DNA of 64,000 nt from JAISDD01 sp031553935 (GCA_031553935.1 JAVBKS010000023.1:9065-73064); one strand, 5' to 3'; positions 17,985-28,103 are shown, counted from the first letter of the stretch. Notes: generated by a model not told the origin, from the sequence alone. A program made the numbers and translations.

Positions 17985-19164
17985 GTATTGCCTCCCCTTC
18001 TAACGGTACTTTTACGATAACTTGGGTTCCTTTCCCCGGACTTGAAATAATATCGATGATTCCCCCAAAAAGTTCGACTCTTTCTTTCATGCCAATAATA
18101 CCGTAGCTTTCTTTCGGTTTATCGGAATCCTTAAGTTCAAAACCTCCGCCATCATCTTTGATAACTAAAGTTAATATATTGCCCTGAACTTCCAACTTAA
18201 CCATAGCTTCCGAAACACCCGAATGTTTACGAGCATTAGTAATTGCTTCTTGCACGATTCTGAATAGCGCTATCTCCAACGAAAGATCCAATTTCTTAAT
18301 GTAGCTAAGTACTACTAAATCAATTGCAAAATTGTATTTGTCTTCATATGTCGCAAAATAATCTCTAAGAGTGGAAATCAGTCCTTCTTCATGTAATAAG
18401 GTCGGTTTCAAATCAAACATTAACCTTCTTACATCAGTAAGGCATTCTTGTCCAATACTTTTTACTTTGTTTAATTCCGCGATAAGATCAAAATTACTAT
18501 CGTTATTTAGCTGCTTTATCAGATCAAGTCTAATTAACAAACCCGCTAGATTCTGAGCCGGTCCATCATGCAGATCTCTGGCAATTTTGCGTCTCTCTGC
18601 TTCTTGTGATTCAATAATCCACATTTCGATCTGATGTTTGCGATCAACCGAGTCAATTGCATCACTTAAACGGTCAATATTACCTTGCAATAACTTAATG
18701 GCAATGTTTGTATATGTAATCAGGTGTTTTGCTCTTTCTGTGATGTTTTTTATTATAGCTATTTGTTGTGTAAGTTCATCTTCCCGGCGCCGTAAATAAA
18801 CATCTCTTTGCTTAAGATCAAGCAAACTTATCTGAACTAATCGGGCACTTTCATAGGCATTTTTTATATCATCTTCCGTATAAATGCTAAAATCTTTGCT
18901 GACTTCCATCAAGTGGATTCTAGTATTGATTTCTTGACTTTCGCAGTTTTTTAGATCAATTACTAATTGCGCTTTTTCCGCGACGATCTCTTCTTGTTCG
19001 CGCAGCATTTCTTCAAGCTGATGATGGCACTCTTCAGCAATCAAGAAAATCTCATTACGGCCAATATCGATGGTCTCGATAACTCTCGCCATCACATCGT
19101 CCAATGAACGTAATTTGGAAGTGGCAGAATTTTCTTCGCTTAGTAAAAGTTCTTCATTATTCAT
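17971..19164 (-). CDS. degS: Cytoplasmic sensor histidine kinase, DegS-like
   Basis: A 397-aa kinase with no membrane span. An N-terminal coiled coil (residues 1-180) precedes the HisKA_3 dimerisation domain with the phospho-His in RRKIARDLHDGPAQNLAGL near residue 207, then a HATPase_c domain (EAITNARKHSG N-box; DDGGGFE G1 box; GIIGMKERVELFGG G2). I chose ATG at 19164 because GGAAGG lies just upstream; the longer frame has no ribosome site. Soluble coiled-coil sensor architecture is typical of DegS. Confidence 0.9.
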   Translation of the reverse strand: MNNEELLLSEENSATSKLRSLDDVMARVIETIDIGRNEIFLIAEECHHQLEEMLREQEEIVAEKAQLVIDLKNCESQEINTRIHLMEVSKDFSIYTEDDIKNAYESARLVQISLLDLKQRDVYLRRREDELTQQIAIIKNITERAKHLITYTNIAIKLLQGNIDRLSDAIDSVDRKHQIEMWIIESQEAERRKIARDLHDGPAQNLAGLLIRLDLIKQLNNDSNFDLIAELNKVKSIGQECLTDVRRLMFDLKPTLLHEEGLISTLRDYFATYEDKYNFAIDLVVLSYIKKLDLSLEIALFRIVQEAITNARKHSGVSEAMVKLEVQGNILTLVIKDDGGGFELKDSDKPKESYGIIGMKERVELFGGIIDIISSPGKGTQVIVKVPLEGEAIHGKH

Positions 19165-19227
19165 GAAATTCCTTCCTATAGTGCAGACTTTAGTCATATA
19201 AAGTTAGAATTTTTATTATATTGAGGA

Positions 19228-20658
19228 TTAATTGAGTTTTGCAAATACTTCTTTTTGGATAATGTTCTTATATTCGTCAACTTTCTCTTCGTTAATAGAC
19301 TCAATATAAACCCTTACCAGGGGCTCAGTTCCCGAAAACCTAATCAATATCCAGCTGTTATCATCCAGAATTATCCTTAAGCCATCTTCATTGGTGCTGG
19401 AAATCACTTTGGTTCCCGCTATATTCTTGGGACAATAATCGTTAATTTTGCTTTTAAATCGAATAATATCCTCATCATTAATAGAAATATCGAAGCGTTT
19501 GGAATAAAGACTCCCGTATTGGGCAATAACTTCATCTGTTAATTCAGCAAAGGTTTTTCCGGTAGAAGCTAACATCTCTACCGCCAACAATCCTGCCAAA
19601 ATCCCATCTTTTTCGGGGATATGGCCCATAATTGTCAATCCTCCGCTCTCCTCACAACCCAGCATACATCCTTTTTCTCTCATGACAGCACTTACGTATT
19701 TGAAACCAACCGGGGTTTCAATTAGCTGTAGATTGTGTTTTTCTGCAATCCGATCCAAAAGATGAGTTGTCCCCATTGATCTACAAATTGGGCCCTTGTA
19801 ACTGCGAGTGTTTAATAAATATTTTAGAATTAAAGCGAGAAAAATATTGGCATTAACATGATTTCCCTCTTTATCAATAATTCCAAAACGATCGGCATCC
19901 CCATCAAGTGCAAGCCCTATATCGGCATTATAGCTCTGTACCGCCCTTTTTAGGTCGCAAAGCTGCTCCCCTATCGGTTCTGGGACAATACCGCCAAAAA
20001 GTGGATCACGATAATTGTTTATTGCCCGTACTTCACAACCTAATTGCTGCAATATTTTTTCGAGATAACCGATCCCCGATCCAAACATTGGGTCAACCAA
20101 GACCTTAAGCTTTCGATTTTTAAATACTTCGACATTGATTACCTGCAAAAGGCTTGCTATGTATTCACTGTCAAAATCAATCGTGCTAAATATCCCTAGT
20201 TGCTCAGCTTCATTCAAGCTAAGTTCGTATGTTTTTCCGCATTCCAATACTTTCTCGGTTTCGAATTCGATAGCCATGCTGACATCAGGCAAAGCCGGTC
20301 CTGCGTAATAGGGCAAAAATTTGATTCCCAAGTACTCTGCCGGATTATGGCTAGCAGTTAATACAACCGCTCCTCCGGCCACCAAATTTTTCACAGCGAA
20401 AGCTGCTAATGGAGTTGGCACCGTTTTTTTCATGAGATAAGTCTTGATCCCATTCCCAACTAATACTTTGCATGCTTCCCGAGCAAAATCCTCGGCCAAA
20501 AATCGATTATCATATGCAACTACAATCCCTTTTTTGCTTAAACTCTTCTGTTTTACATAGCTTGCAATCCCTTGTACTACAAACTGACAGTTAGCAAGTG
20601 TAAAGTCTTTAGCAATAATTGCTCGCCATCCGTCTGTCCCAAACTTAAACCTGGACAT
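19228..20658 (-). CDS. Phosphoglucomutase/phosphomannomutase family protein
   Basis: A 476-aa alpha-D-phosphohexomutase. The active-site serine is S103 in TASHNPAEYLG, the metal loop is DGDADRFG near residue 255, and the phosphate-binding loop FSGTEPLVRVY is near residue 453. FGTDGWRAIIAKDF begins the protein. It interconverts 1- and 6-phosphates of glucose, mannose or glucosamine for polysaccharide precursors. Which sugar is used cannot be told from sequence. Confidence 0.92.
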   Translation of the reverse strand: MSRFKFGTDGWRAIIAKDFTLANCQFVVQGIASYVKQKSLSKKGIVVAYDNRFLAEDFAREACKVLVGNGIKTYLMKKTVPTPLAAFAVKNLVAGGAVVLTASHNPAEYLGIKFLPYYAGPALPDVSMAIEFETEKVLECGKTYELSLNEAEQLGIFSTIDFDSEYIASLLQVINVEVFKNRKLKVLVDPMFGSGIGYLEKILQQLGCEVRAINNYRDPLFGGIVPEPIGEQLCDLKRAVQSYNADIGLALDGDADRFGIIDKEGNHVNANIFLALILKYLLNTRSYKGPICRSMGTTHLLDRIAEKHNLQLIETPVGFKYVSAVMREKGCMLGCEESGGLTIMGHIPEKDGILAGLLAVEMLASTGKTFAELTDEVIAQYGSLYSKRFDISINDEDIIRFKSKINDYCPKNIAGTKVISSTNEDGLRIILDDNSWILIRFSGTEPLVRVYIESINEEKVDEYKNIIQKEVFAKLN

Positions 20659-20688
20659 TTTCTTCCTCCTTGAATCACTATTCTCAGG

Positions 20689-21402
20689 TTAGTCTGAAAT
20701 ATCAGTAACATCTTGTAATCTATCGTTTATCTCATCTACATATAGTTTTTTGTTCACATCTATACTGGCATAACTTATTTCTTTAGGACTATTAAAGCCT
20801 AAATAATTAAGCTGTTCGATCAGCCACTTTTCATCCAGATTATTCTGGGTAAGATTTTGATATATTATTTTTCCGTCGACAATTAACTCTGACGGAATCC
20901 CTTCATACTCAGTATCGACATTTAGATCACTTGGTGTTACCGTTCTTTTTTGAGCCTTTTTCAAAACGGTTAGTATCCCATTGGTCTCTGCTAAAGCAAA
21001 TTCAATATCATCAATATTAAAGCAATCTTTTTCGCGCAGTTGCATCATAAGGTTTTCCATGTTATAGCGCGCCTTGCTCATATTATGTTCCAATATTTTT
21101 CCATTGTGGACTAGAATGACCGGCTCGCCTTCGATAAATTTTCTTATAGGGCGGCTTTTCTCCGTAGTAACACCAATTAGATAGGTTAAAGCAAAAAACA
21201 ATGTTAAAACTAAAAAAGCTACCCAAAAAGTTGGGCCTTCATCTAATGCCATCGAAGCCGCTATATTGCCTAAGGTAATACCTGCGACATAATCGTAGAA
21301 TGTTAGCTGGCTCATCTGCTGCTTGCCTAGGAGTCTCGCGTAGACTAGAATCGCAACAAAAGCCGCAAGTGTTTGTAAAACTGCCTTGATATATATATCC
21401 AA
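20689..21402 (-). CDS. DUF421 / YetF-family membrane protein
   Basis: A 237-aa protein with three N-terminal membrane spans (residues 5-85, including YDYVAGITLGNIAASMAL) and a C-terminal cytoplasmic DUF421 domain (GEPVILVHNGKILEHNMSKARYNMENLMMQLREKDCFNIDDIEFALAETNG). Bacillus relatives (YetF/YdfS group) are linked to the spore coat or membrane, with unclear function. TTG start, supported by AGGGGG 8 bases upstream. Confidence 0.88.
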   Translation of the reverse strand: MDIYIKAVLQTLAAFVAILVYARLLGKQQMSQLTFYDYVAGITLGNIAASMALDEGPTFWVAFLVLTLFFALTYLIGVTTEKSRPIRKFIEGEPVILVHNGKILEHNMSKARYNMENLMMQLREKDCFNIDDIEFALAETNGILTVLKKAQKRTVTPSDLNVDTEYEGIPSELIVDGKIIYQNLTQNNLDEKWLIEQLNYLGFNSPKEISYASIDVNKKLYVDEINDRLQDVTDISD

Positions 21403-21472
21403 ATAAAAGACCCCCTGAAAAATAAGACTTGCTTATTATTCTTCCAGAGTTCCTTTATTTTATTAAATATAA

Positions 21473-22606
21473 TTAGTATTGGGTACCTTTACGACTATAT
21501 AAAAAATCAACAATTGTTTGCACAATGCGCTCCGAGGCCTTTCCGTCACCATATGGATTTATCGCTCGGGCCATTTTATTGTATTCATCTTTATTATTTA
21601 ATAGTAACTTAGTCTGTTCGTAAATTTTATTATAATTAGTTCCTACCAGCTTCACGGTCCCTGCACTTACTGCCTCCGGCCTTTCCGTAGTATCGCGCAG
21701 TACTAGCACCGGTTTCCCTAATGAAGGCGCTTCTTCCTGCATGCCCCCGGAATCGGTAAGAATTAAATATGATGCATTCATTAATTGCGCAAAGGGTTCA
21801 TAATCCAGAGGATCGGTCAAGTGCACCCGTTCGCGATTACCAAGCATCTCGTTTGCTATATCTCTTACGATTGGGTTCTTATGTACAGGAAATACCAATT
21901 CTATATCTTCAAATTCGTCAACTAAATCAATTAAGGCACTATAGATTTCTCGCATTTTATCGCCCCAGTTTTCCCGGCGGTGTGTGGTGACCAGCAAAAT
22001 ACGCCGCGAAAAATCTACTGCCTTAAGTTCCGGACCAAATGAATAATTATCTTTTACCGTTTTTAAGAGCGCATCAATAACGGTATTGCCCGTAACCCAT
22101 ATTCTGTAAAGAGCAGTGGATTCTGCTATTAAATTCTCGCGGGAAGTATCTGTGGGAGCAAAATGCAGATCGGTTAATGAACCGGTCAAGGTGCGGTTCA
22201 TTTCTTCAGGAAATGGTGAAAACTTATTTCGGGTACGCAGTCCGGCTTCAACGTGCCCCACCGGAATATGTAAGTAGAATGCAGCTAATGCTGCCGCAAA
22301 AGTTGTCGTCGTATCACCGTGAACCAGGACCAAATCAGGCTTCTCTTTTTCATATATCTCATGCAGACCATTAAGAACCCCAGTAGTGATCCCAAATAAA
22401 TTCTGACCGGCCTTCATTAGATCTAGATCATAGTCCGGTTTTATGGCAAATAGACTAAGTACTTGATCTAGCATGTCGCGATGCTGAGCAGTAACGGTCA
22501 CAATTGTCTCGATATCTTTTACTTCTTTTAGTTTATGTACAACTGGAGCCATCTTGATAGCTTCAGGACGGGTCCCAAACACAACCATAACTTTTCCCAA
22601 ATGCAT
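21473..22606 (-). CDS. wecB: UDP-N-acetylglucosamine 2-epimerase (non-hydrolysing)
   Basis: A 377-aa epimerase starting MHLGKVMVVFGTRPEAIKMAPVV. VHGDTTTTFAAALAAFY, GHVEAGLRT and LTDSGGMQEEAPSLGKPVLVLRDTTERPEA are the conserved substrate and UDP motifs. It makes UDP-ManNAc for wall or teichoic/secondary polymer linkage units, which would feed the TagO/LCP route encoded at 43.7-46.0 kb. ATG at 22606 has GGAAGG just upstream; the longer frame of 22 extra codons does not. Confidence 0.93.
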   Translation of the reverse strand: MHLGKVMVVFGTRPEAIKMAPVVHKLKEVKDIETIVTVTAQHRDMLDQVLSLFAIKPDYDLDLMKAGQNLFGITTGVLNGLHEIYEKEKPDLVLVHGDTTTTFAAALAAFYLHIPVGHVEAGLRTRNKFSPFPEEMNRTLTGSLTDLHFAPTDTSRENLIAESTALYRIWVTGNTVIDALLKTVKDNYSFGPELKAVDFSRRILLVTTHRRENWGDKMREIYSALIDLVDEFEDIELVFPVHKNPIVRDIANEMLGNRERVHLTDPLDYEPFAQLMNASYLILTDSGGMQEEAPSLGKPVLVLRDTTERPEAVSAGTVKLVGTNYNKIYEQTKLLLNNKDEYNKMARAINPYGDGKASERIVQTIVDFLYSRKGTQY

Positions 22607-22758
22607 AATTTCATCCTTCCCTGATACTATGGCCCTTAGGTCATTTTTTCTTACCCTTAAGTTTAGACTCATAGTAATATATAACAGTTACTAAGTCAAA
22701 AACAATATTATTGGTCAGGATAAAAGTCATGTGTGTTTTTGCTACTTATGCTCTATAT

Positions 22759-23340
22759 TTAAAAGGCAACCCCCTTGGAAATAAAATCTATGTACTGTTT
22801 AGTAATATAGTCAGGACTGGCTTCCCAGTCTTCCATAACCAGCGGAAAGCACAATGATTCCATAGAACTCCCGATGACATAGCTCAAAAGCTTAGCATCA
22901 AGAGGCCTAATTTCACCCCGCTCAATTGCTTTGTCCATTATTATTTGCAGGCGCTCCATTTTTTCTTTGTGTTTGTCAATCGCCCATTGCCATAGTTCCT
23001 GAGGCGGTGCTTCTTTGTCCATAAATAAAACTCGGGTAAGCTCTTTGTTCTTAAGGCAAAAATGCACATGGGCATTAATGAGTATTCGTAAACATTCAAA
23101 AAATGACAACTCTACTAATTCATCTGGATCAAACCCGGATTGGTATTGTTCTATTCCATCTTCTATCATGGCTTGAAATAAATGAATCTTGCTGTCAAAG
23201 TATTCGTATATTGTGCCTTTTCCAATTCCCGCCGTCACAGCAATTTCTTCCATGCGGGTTTTATGATAACCCTTTTGCGAAAACACCTGCAAGGCAGCAT
23301 CAATTATCTGTTGTTGCTTTGGACCCTTGGGGAATTTCAT
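22759..23340 (-). CDS. TetR/AcrR-family repressor, probable regulator of the RND pump
   Basis: A 193-aa TetR regulator. The N-terminal HTH (QQIIDAALQVFSQKGYHKTRMEEIAVTAGIGKGTIYEYFDSKIHLF, residues 9-54) is classic, and the C-terminal ligand domain is helical. It is encoded after the RND genes on the same strand. Two palindromes of TetR-operator form stand before the adaptor gene (27916) and the TolC-like gene (29335), while none is seen upstream of tetR itself. It therefore probably represses the pump rather than itself. Confidence 0.92.
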   Translation of the reverse strand: MKFPKGPKQQQIIDAALQVFSQKGYHKTRMEEIAVTAGIGKGTIYEYFDSKIHLFQAMIEDGIEQYQSGFDPDELVELSFFECLRILINAHVHFCLKNKELTRVLFMDKEAPPQELWQWAIDKHKEKMERLQIIMDKAIERGEIRPLDAKLLSYVIGSSMESLCFPLVMEDWEASPDYITKQYIDFISKGVAF

Positions 23341-23400
23341 ATTGCCACCTCCTTGTTAGCACTGCTTTGGCAATCTCGTTTAGTGCGACAATAACCCTCA

Positions 23401-23524
23401 GACTCGAATAAAAAGCTCTAGATACGAGGCGACGAAAGGACTGCGGATGAAGGCGTATTTTGCATACGTCGAATTCGTAGTCCTTGAAATCAACAAAGTA
23501 GATAGACTTTTTAGACAGTCTGTA
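23401..23524. repeat. Structured palindromic intergenic element
   Basis: Nested inverted repeats: an outer TAAAAAGCTCTA / TAGATAGACTTTTTA pair, an inner AAGGACT / AGTCCTT pair and a core hairpin CGTAT-TTTGC-ATACG. The layout is that of a dispersed intergenic repeat or folded RNA. I see only one copy in this window. The element lies between tetR and the pump gene and contains no credible gene. Its role is unknown. Confidence 0.5.
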
Positions 23525-23525
23525 C

Positions 23526-23546
23526 GGGATAGTCAAGCTATCCCGC
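23526..23546 (-). terminator. Hairpin after the RND pump gene
   Basis: CGGGATAG, a 5-base loop, CTATCCCG: an 8-bp perfect stem within 10 bases after the pump's stop codon. No T run follows on the minus strand, so it may be a weak terminator or a 3' end stabiliser rather than an efficient terminator; tetR lies beyond it. Confidence 0.4.
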
Positions 23547-23552
23547 AAACGT

Positions 23553-26500
23553 TTATAGACTTGGTTTGATCTCTGTCTTTTCTAATTTCTTCTTGGATCT
23601 AAACTTATTTCCGAAATCATCAAGCATCGTGTACATAACCGGAACTAACACTAAGGTTAGGAAGGTTGAAACTGTTAAGCCCCCGATTATTACTACAGCA
23701 AGTGGAGCCGTCGATTCGCTGCCTTCACCTATCCCAATCGCCAGCGGTATCATAGCAAGTATAGTACTAAACGCCGTCATTAATATTGGCCGCAATCTTA
23801 CTCTTCCGGTTTCAATTATTGCTTCATCGCGTTCCATGCCGGCCTCTCGCATCTGCTGCAAATAGTCGACGAAGACTATGGCATTAGATACGACTATTCC
23901 AACCAGCATGATTAGTCCAATAAATGATGGAACACTAAAGCTCTTGCCGGTTATTAGTAGGGCTAAAACCACCCCAATTAAGGCCGTCGGTACCGAGAAC
24001 ATTATAACAAATGGCGCAAAGAATGATTCATATTGGACCGCCATTACTCCATATACCAAGATAATAGCCATCAGCAAAGCAATTCCTAAACTGCCGAAAC
24101 TCTCGTCCATATCTTGCTGGGCGCCTGCAAATTCGACCGTATATCCTGGCGGCATGTTCATCTTGTCTAGCTCTGTCTTAATATCAGTAGTAACTGCGGC
24201 TAAGTCACGATTAAGTAAGTATCCGGTAACTACAGCTCTTCTAACCCGGTCAATACGCTGAATTTGAACCGGACCGGGAGCCATTTCAAAAGTTGCCACT
24301 TGAGCCAATTCTACCAAAGCACCTTGAGGAGTCCTGATATTCAAGTTCTGCAAAGCTTCCAGATCTTCATAATCGGTCGCTGTATATCCCACTCTGAGAT
24401 CAATTTCCTCACCACCGACTTTGTAGCGAGTAGCTACCGAACCCTGCATAGCATTCTTAATTTCATTTGATATCTGCATAGGGGAGAGTCCATAACTGGA
24501 GGCTCTTTGTCTATCTATACGGATCCTTACTTCAGGGCTGCCGTCTTGCAGTGAAGAATTAACTTCTCTAGTGCCAGGAACGCTTCTTACTATGGCGGCA
24601 ATGCTATCTGACAATTCAGTCAAAACATGCAAATCATCGCCGCTGATCTGAAGATTAATCGGTTCACCGCTTCCAGAAGCACCGCCACCCATGTTATCTG
24701 TTACCGTAACATTGATTTTGGTTCCTGGAATACCTGCCAAACGATTGCGAATGTCCTCAGCAACTATATTTACGTCCCGATCTCTTTCGGTGCTTTTGCT
24801 TAGTTTTACTGCAAAAGTCGCTGTATCCCCATGGACGGCTGAGTCAATAAACTGATTACCGGAGCCGCCTATACTGCTGAATATGGTATTAATCTCTGCA
24901 ACTTCATGCAGTCTGCTCTCAATTTCCCTGGCGACTTTGTCTGTACTATCGATTAAATTACCTTTATCCATGGATAGTGAAATCGATATTTCGCCTGAGT
25001 CCATTGAAGGTAAGAATTCCGCCCCTACGAAATACATTAACACCAGCGATCCAAGCATCATTACGGTTATGAGTCCGGCAATCGTCTTTCTGTGCCCGAG
25101 CGACCACTGCAAAAGATTTTTGTAGCTTTCACCCAGATTATCAATCCATTCACCAAAGCGGTTTACCATTTTCTTAACCCGATTGACACTGTTCGGATCA
25201 CGCTGATATTCGTTTAGGCCCATGGCTTTATCAGTCAGCAAGCGCGAAGACATGAAAGGTATAACTGTTAAAGAAACAATTAATGAAGAAAATATTGCGA
25301 AACTAACTGTTATCGCTAATGGCTTAAATAATACTGAAGCCAATCCTTCGGTAAACATTATCGGTAAAAAAACTGCTATCAAGGTTAAAGTAGAAGCGAT
25401 AACCGCTTGCCCGACTTGCGATGCCCCCATCAGCGAAGCTTCCTTCATTCCAAGTCCTAACATACGGTGGCGGTAAATGTTTTCATAAACAACAATGGAA
25501 TCGTCAACCATACGCCCGATTCCTAAAGCCAAACCGCCTAGAGTGATAACATTAATCGTACTATTATTTAAATACATCAGGATAAATGTACTGATAATAG
25601 AAAGCGGAATCGCAGTAAACACTATGAGGGTGCTTCTTATATTGCGCAAAAATAGAAATAAAACTAACATCGCTAAGATGGCGCCTTCATACATCATGTG
25701 CTCAGTGCTCTGTATGGAGCTGTTTATAAAAGTTGACTGGTCAAAAACAATGCTGAAGTTTAAGTTAATTCCAGCATCACTGAGTTCCTTTGTAATAGCA
25801 TCAAGCTCTTTTTTTACCTCATCACAGGCTTCAACAGTATTGGCATCACTTTGTTTTTGACAAAATATGCCGACCGCAGAGTTGCCATTAACCCTTGTAA
25901 GCTGCATTTCATCTTGGAAGCCGTCTACGATGTTGGCTACATCGCCTAAAACCAAATTCTGTCCATTTGCTGTAGTTATGGCAACATTTTTTATATCATC
26001 GGTGCTTTCAAACTGTTGTAGATTACGTACATAGAACTCTCGCTGTCCTTCGGTTACTTTGCCGCTGGAGGAATTAAAATTCTCGGCTTGCAGAACCGAA
26101 TTGATTTGACTTAAAGTTAAACCATAGTTTTGCAATTTAACCGGATCAACTTCAACTTTTACTTCCCGAACCAAGCCACCGGTTATACTAACAGAAGCTA
26201 CCTGGGGAATGCGGCTCAATCGCGGTTCAATCTCATCTTCGGCAATGGCTTGAATTTGAGCCAGAGACATTTTTTCATCACCGGTTATTCCAACTTGTAA
26301 AATTGGCATCATATTGACATCAATTTTCAAAACCATTGGTTTTTCAGCCTCTTTAGGCAATACTCGTTCGGCCAAACCAATACGGTCGCGAACATCAACC
26401 ATTATATCGTTCATATCCGTACCCCAAGTAAAGCTTAGGATAACAAATGAGGATCCGGCTGTAGAACGCGACTCTATTTGCTCCAGATTTCCGATCGAGT

Positions 26501-26714
26501 TCAGCATGCTCTCCAATGGTTGGCTAATCTGGGTCTCGACCTCTTCCGGGCCTGCGCCCGGATAAGATGTAATTACGGCGGCAATAGGCAGCTTCATGTC
26601 CGGATACAGATCAACTCCCAGTTTAGAGAGCGTGAAAAATCCCATCATCAGAATTATCGAAATGATGATGGTAATTGATACCGGACGTCTAACAGCAAAA
26701 TTGCTTATTTTCAT
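23553..26714 (-). CDS. RND-family efflux transporter (AcrB/MdtBC-like)
   Basis: A 1053-aa protein with the RND plan: a span near residues 12-32, a large porter domain (residues 35-330), six spans (about 335-540, with GLALGIGRMVDDSIVVYENI carrying the proton-relay Asp pair), a second porter domain, and six further spans (about 850-1030, including VGIVVSNAIVFVDYLQQMREAG). Length matches the HAE1/HAE3-type pumps. It expels drugs, lipophiles or wall intermediates using proton or sodium gradient. The ATG overlaps the adaptor's stop. Confidence 0.93.
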   Translation of the reverse strand: MKISNFAVRRPVSITIIISIILMMGFFTLSKLGVDLYPDMKLPIAAVITSYPGAGPEEVETQISQPLESMLNSIGNLEQIESRSTAGSSFVILSFTWGTDMNDIMVDVRDRIGLAERVLPKEAEKPMVLKIDVNMMPILQVGITGDEKMSLAQIQAIAEDEIEPRLSRIPQVASVSITGGLVREVKVEVDPVKLQNYGLTLSQINSVLQAENFNSSSGKVTEGQREFYVRNLQQFESTDDIKNVAITTANGQNLVLGDVANIVDGFQDEMQLTRVNGNSAVGIFCQKQSDANTVEACDEVKKELDAITKELSDAGINLNFSIVFDQSTFINSSIQSTEHMMYEGAILAMLVLFLFLRNIRSTLIVFTAIPLSIISTFILMYLNNSTINVITLGGLALGIGRMVDDSIVVYENIYRHRMLGLGMKEASLMGASQVGQAVIASTLTLIAVFLPIMFTEGLASVLFKPLAITVSFAIFSSLIVSLTVIPFMSSRLLTDKAMGLNEYQRDPNSVNRVKKMVNRFGEWIDNLGESYKNLLQWSLGHRKTIAGLITVMMLGSLVLMYFVGAEFLPSMDSGEISISLSMDKGNLIDSTDKVAREIESRLHEVAEINTIFSSIGGSGNQFIDSAVHGDTATFAVKLSKSTERDRDVNIVAEDIRNRLAGIPGTKINVTVTDNMGGGASGSGEPINLQISGDDLHVLTELSDSIAAIVRSVPGTREVNSSLQDGSPEVRIRIDRQRASSYGLSPMQISNEIKNAMQGSVATRYKVGGEEIDLRVGYTATDYEDLEALQNLNIRTPQGALVELAQVATFEMAPGPVQIQRIDRVRRAVVTGYLLNRDLAAVTTDIKTELDKMNMPPGYTVEFAGAQQDMDESFGSLGIALLMAIILVYGVMAVQYESFFAPFVIMFSVPTALIGVVLALLITGKSFSVPSFIGLIMLVGIVVSNAIVFVDYLQQMREAGMERDEAIIETGRVRLRPILMTAFSTILAMIPLAIGIGEGSESTAPLAVVIIGGLTVSTFLTLVLVPVMYTMLDDFGNKFRSKKKLEKTEIKPSL

Positions 26715-27841
26715 TATTGCCCACCTCCGGCAGCAACTTCGACTAAGCTGCCGTCATTTACTAGAGAATTACCGGCATTTATGATAGTTTGCCCCGCCTG
26801 GATTCCCGAGACAATTTCAATGTATTCTCGATTTTTCAAGCCTGTCTTTACTTCAACTTCGCGGGCCCGCTGTTCCTGATCAACAGTATATACAACCAGG
26901 CGGCCGCCTTTATTAATAACAGCATTAATCGGTACTGCTAAAACACTGCCTTTATTAACGGTATCAACCGTGACATCAGCAAACATACCTGATTTTATAA
27001 TGCCATCCGGATTGTCGAGTACTACTTTGACTAGATAATTATTCTTCCCGGCTTCAGGCATATTGCCAACGGAACTAACTTGACCAGAAAATGGAGTTGC
27101 TGCTGCTGCCTTTACATTTACTTCCACCACATCTCCAATTTTTATATAACTGATGTCGTTTTCACTTACCATGATATCAACCTGCAGACGCGAAGTCTCA
27201 GTTATGGAAGCCGCCGGGGTTTGCATGCTGCTGGTATCTCCTAGGGAAAGCGATATACTCCCTACAGTGCCGGAAATCGGAGCGGTGATCACACAATGGC
27301 TGATGGCGTTCTGAGCATCCATGAGTCCCGCTTGCGCTTGTAATAAACCAGCTTCCGCGGCTCCGGAATTCAATGCGTCATAGGCAGCTTTAGCGCTTTC
27401 CAACACCTGATTAGAAACTCCGCCTTGTTCATGCAAACCTTTGGTCCGTTCATAGTTAAGCCGAGCGGATTCTAAATTAATCTTATTTGTCTGCAACGCA
27501 GCTTCAGCAGATGCTACTGCAGCCTCGGCTCTTTTTACGCCGGCAGCATAATCAGTGCTATCTAATATCAGCAATGTCTGTCCGGCAGAAACTGAATCTC
27601 CGGCTTTGACATTAATAGCTGTCACCCGGCTGCTAACTTTGGGAATAATCTTCACTTCATTAATTCCGCGTACATATCCAGCGTAGTTTACCTTCTGGGC
27701 AATGTCTCTTGTCTCCACCGCAACTGTACTAACACTAATAGCCGGCTCCGCAGCAGCCGGAGCCCCTTGCTTAGTGCATCCGCTGGCAGGCAGAATTAAT
27801 ACCAGCAATATGACCAATATGTAACCTAATCTATTCCTCAC
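26714..27841 (-). CDS. RND periplasmic adaptor (membrane fusion) lipoprotein
   Basis: A 375-aa protein with a lipoprotein signal (LPASGC, Cys22), a biotinyl-lipoyl-like half near residues 65-95, a long alpha hairpin (about 95-180, alanine-rich), a second lipoyl half (VITAPISGTVGSISLSLGDT) and beta-barrel and membrane-proximal domains. It connects the RND pump with the TolC-like protein. GTG start preceded by GGAGG. Its stop overlaps the pump start by one base, so both are co-translated. Confidence 0.92.
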   Translation of the reverse strand: MRNRLGYILVILLVLILPASGCTKQGAPAAAEPAISVSTVAVETRDIAQKVNYAGYVRGINEVKIIPKVSSRVTAINVKAGDSVSAGQTLLILDSTDYAAGVKRAEAAVASAEAALQTNKINLESARLNYERTKGLHEQGGVSNQVLESAKAAYDALNSGAAEAGLLQAQAGLMDAQNAISHCVITAPISGTVGSISLSLGDTSSMQTPAASITETSRLQVDIMVSENDISYIKIGDVVEVNVKAAAATPFSGQVSSVGNMPEAGKNNYLVKVVLDNPDGIIKSGMFADVTVDTVNKGSVLAVPINAVINKGGRLVVYTVDQEQRAREVEVKTGLKNREYIEIVSGIQAGQTIINAGNSLVNDGSLVEVAAGGGQ

Positions 27842-27915
27842 CCTAAATCCTCCCTATATAATTGTTAATATAATGAGCTCCAAGTATAAACCTCAGAGCT
27901 TTATACTCTATTTAT

Positions 27916-27933
27916 CGACCTACCGGTCGGTCG
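27916..27933. promoter_or_regulatory. TetR-type operator before the adaptor-pump genes
   Basis: CGACCTACCGGTCGGTCG is an 18-base palindrome with a single mismatched pair, centred on ACCGGT. It lies about 75 bases before the adaptor start. It shares the GACC...GGTC core with the palindrome at 29335, suggesting one regulator, most likely the TetR protein at 22759, acts on both. Confidence 0.65.
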
Positions 27934-28103
27934 GCTGAAGTTATATGAGTGTCTATTTTCGAAGAACTAATGCTGTTAAAAAAACCTCAGACCGGTGAAA
28001 AAGTTCCGATTATAAGCTGCAAAGAGCCCACGGTCGAAGACGAATATAATATTTTAAGATCGCGGGTGGCGTTGCAAACGAGTTAGATGAACTTTTAATT
28101 CTC

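Noticed and set aside
23300..23548. 82-codon minus-strand frame between tetR and the pump
   Set aside because: It spans the structured palindromic element and overlaps the start of tetR in another frame, so it is not a gene.
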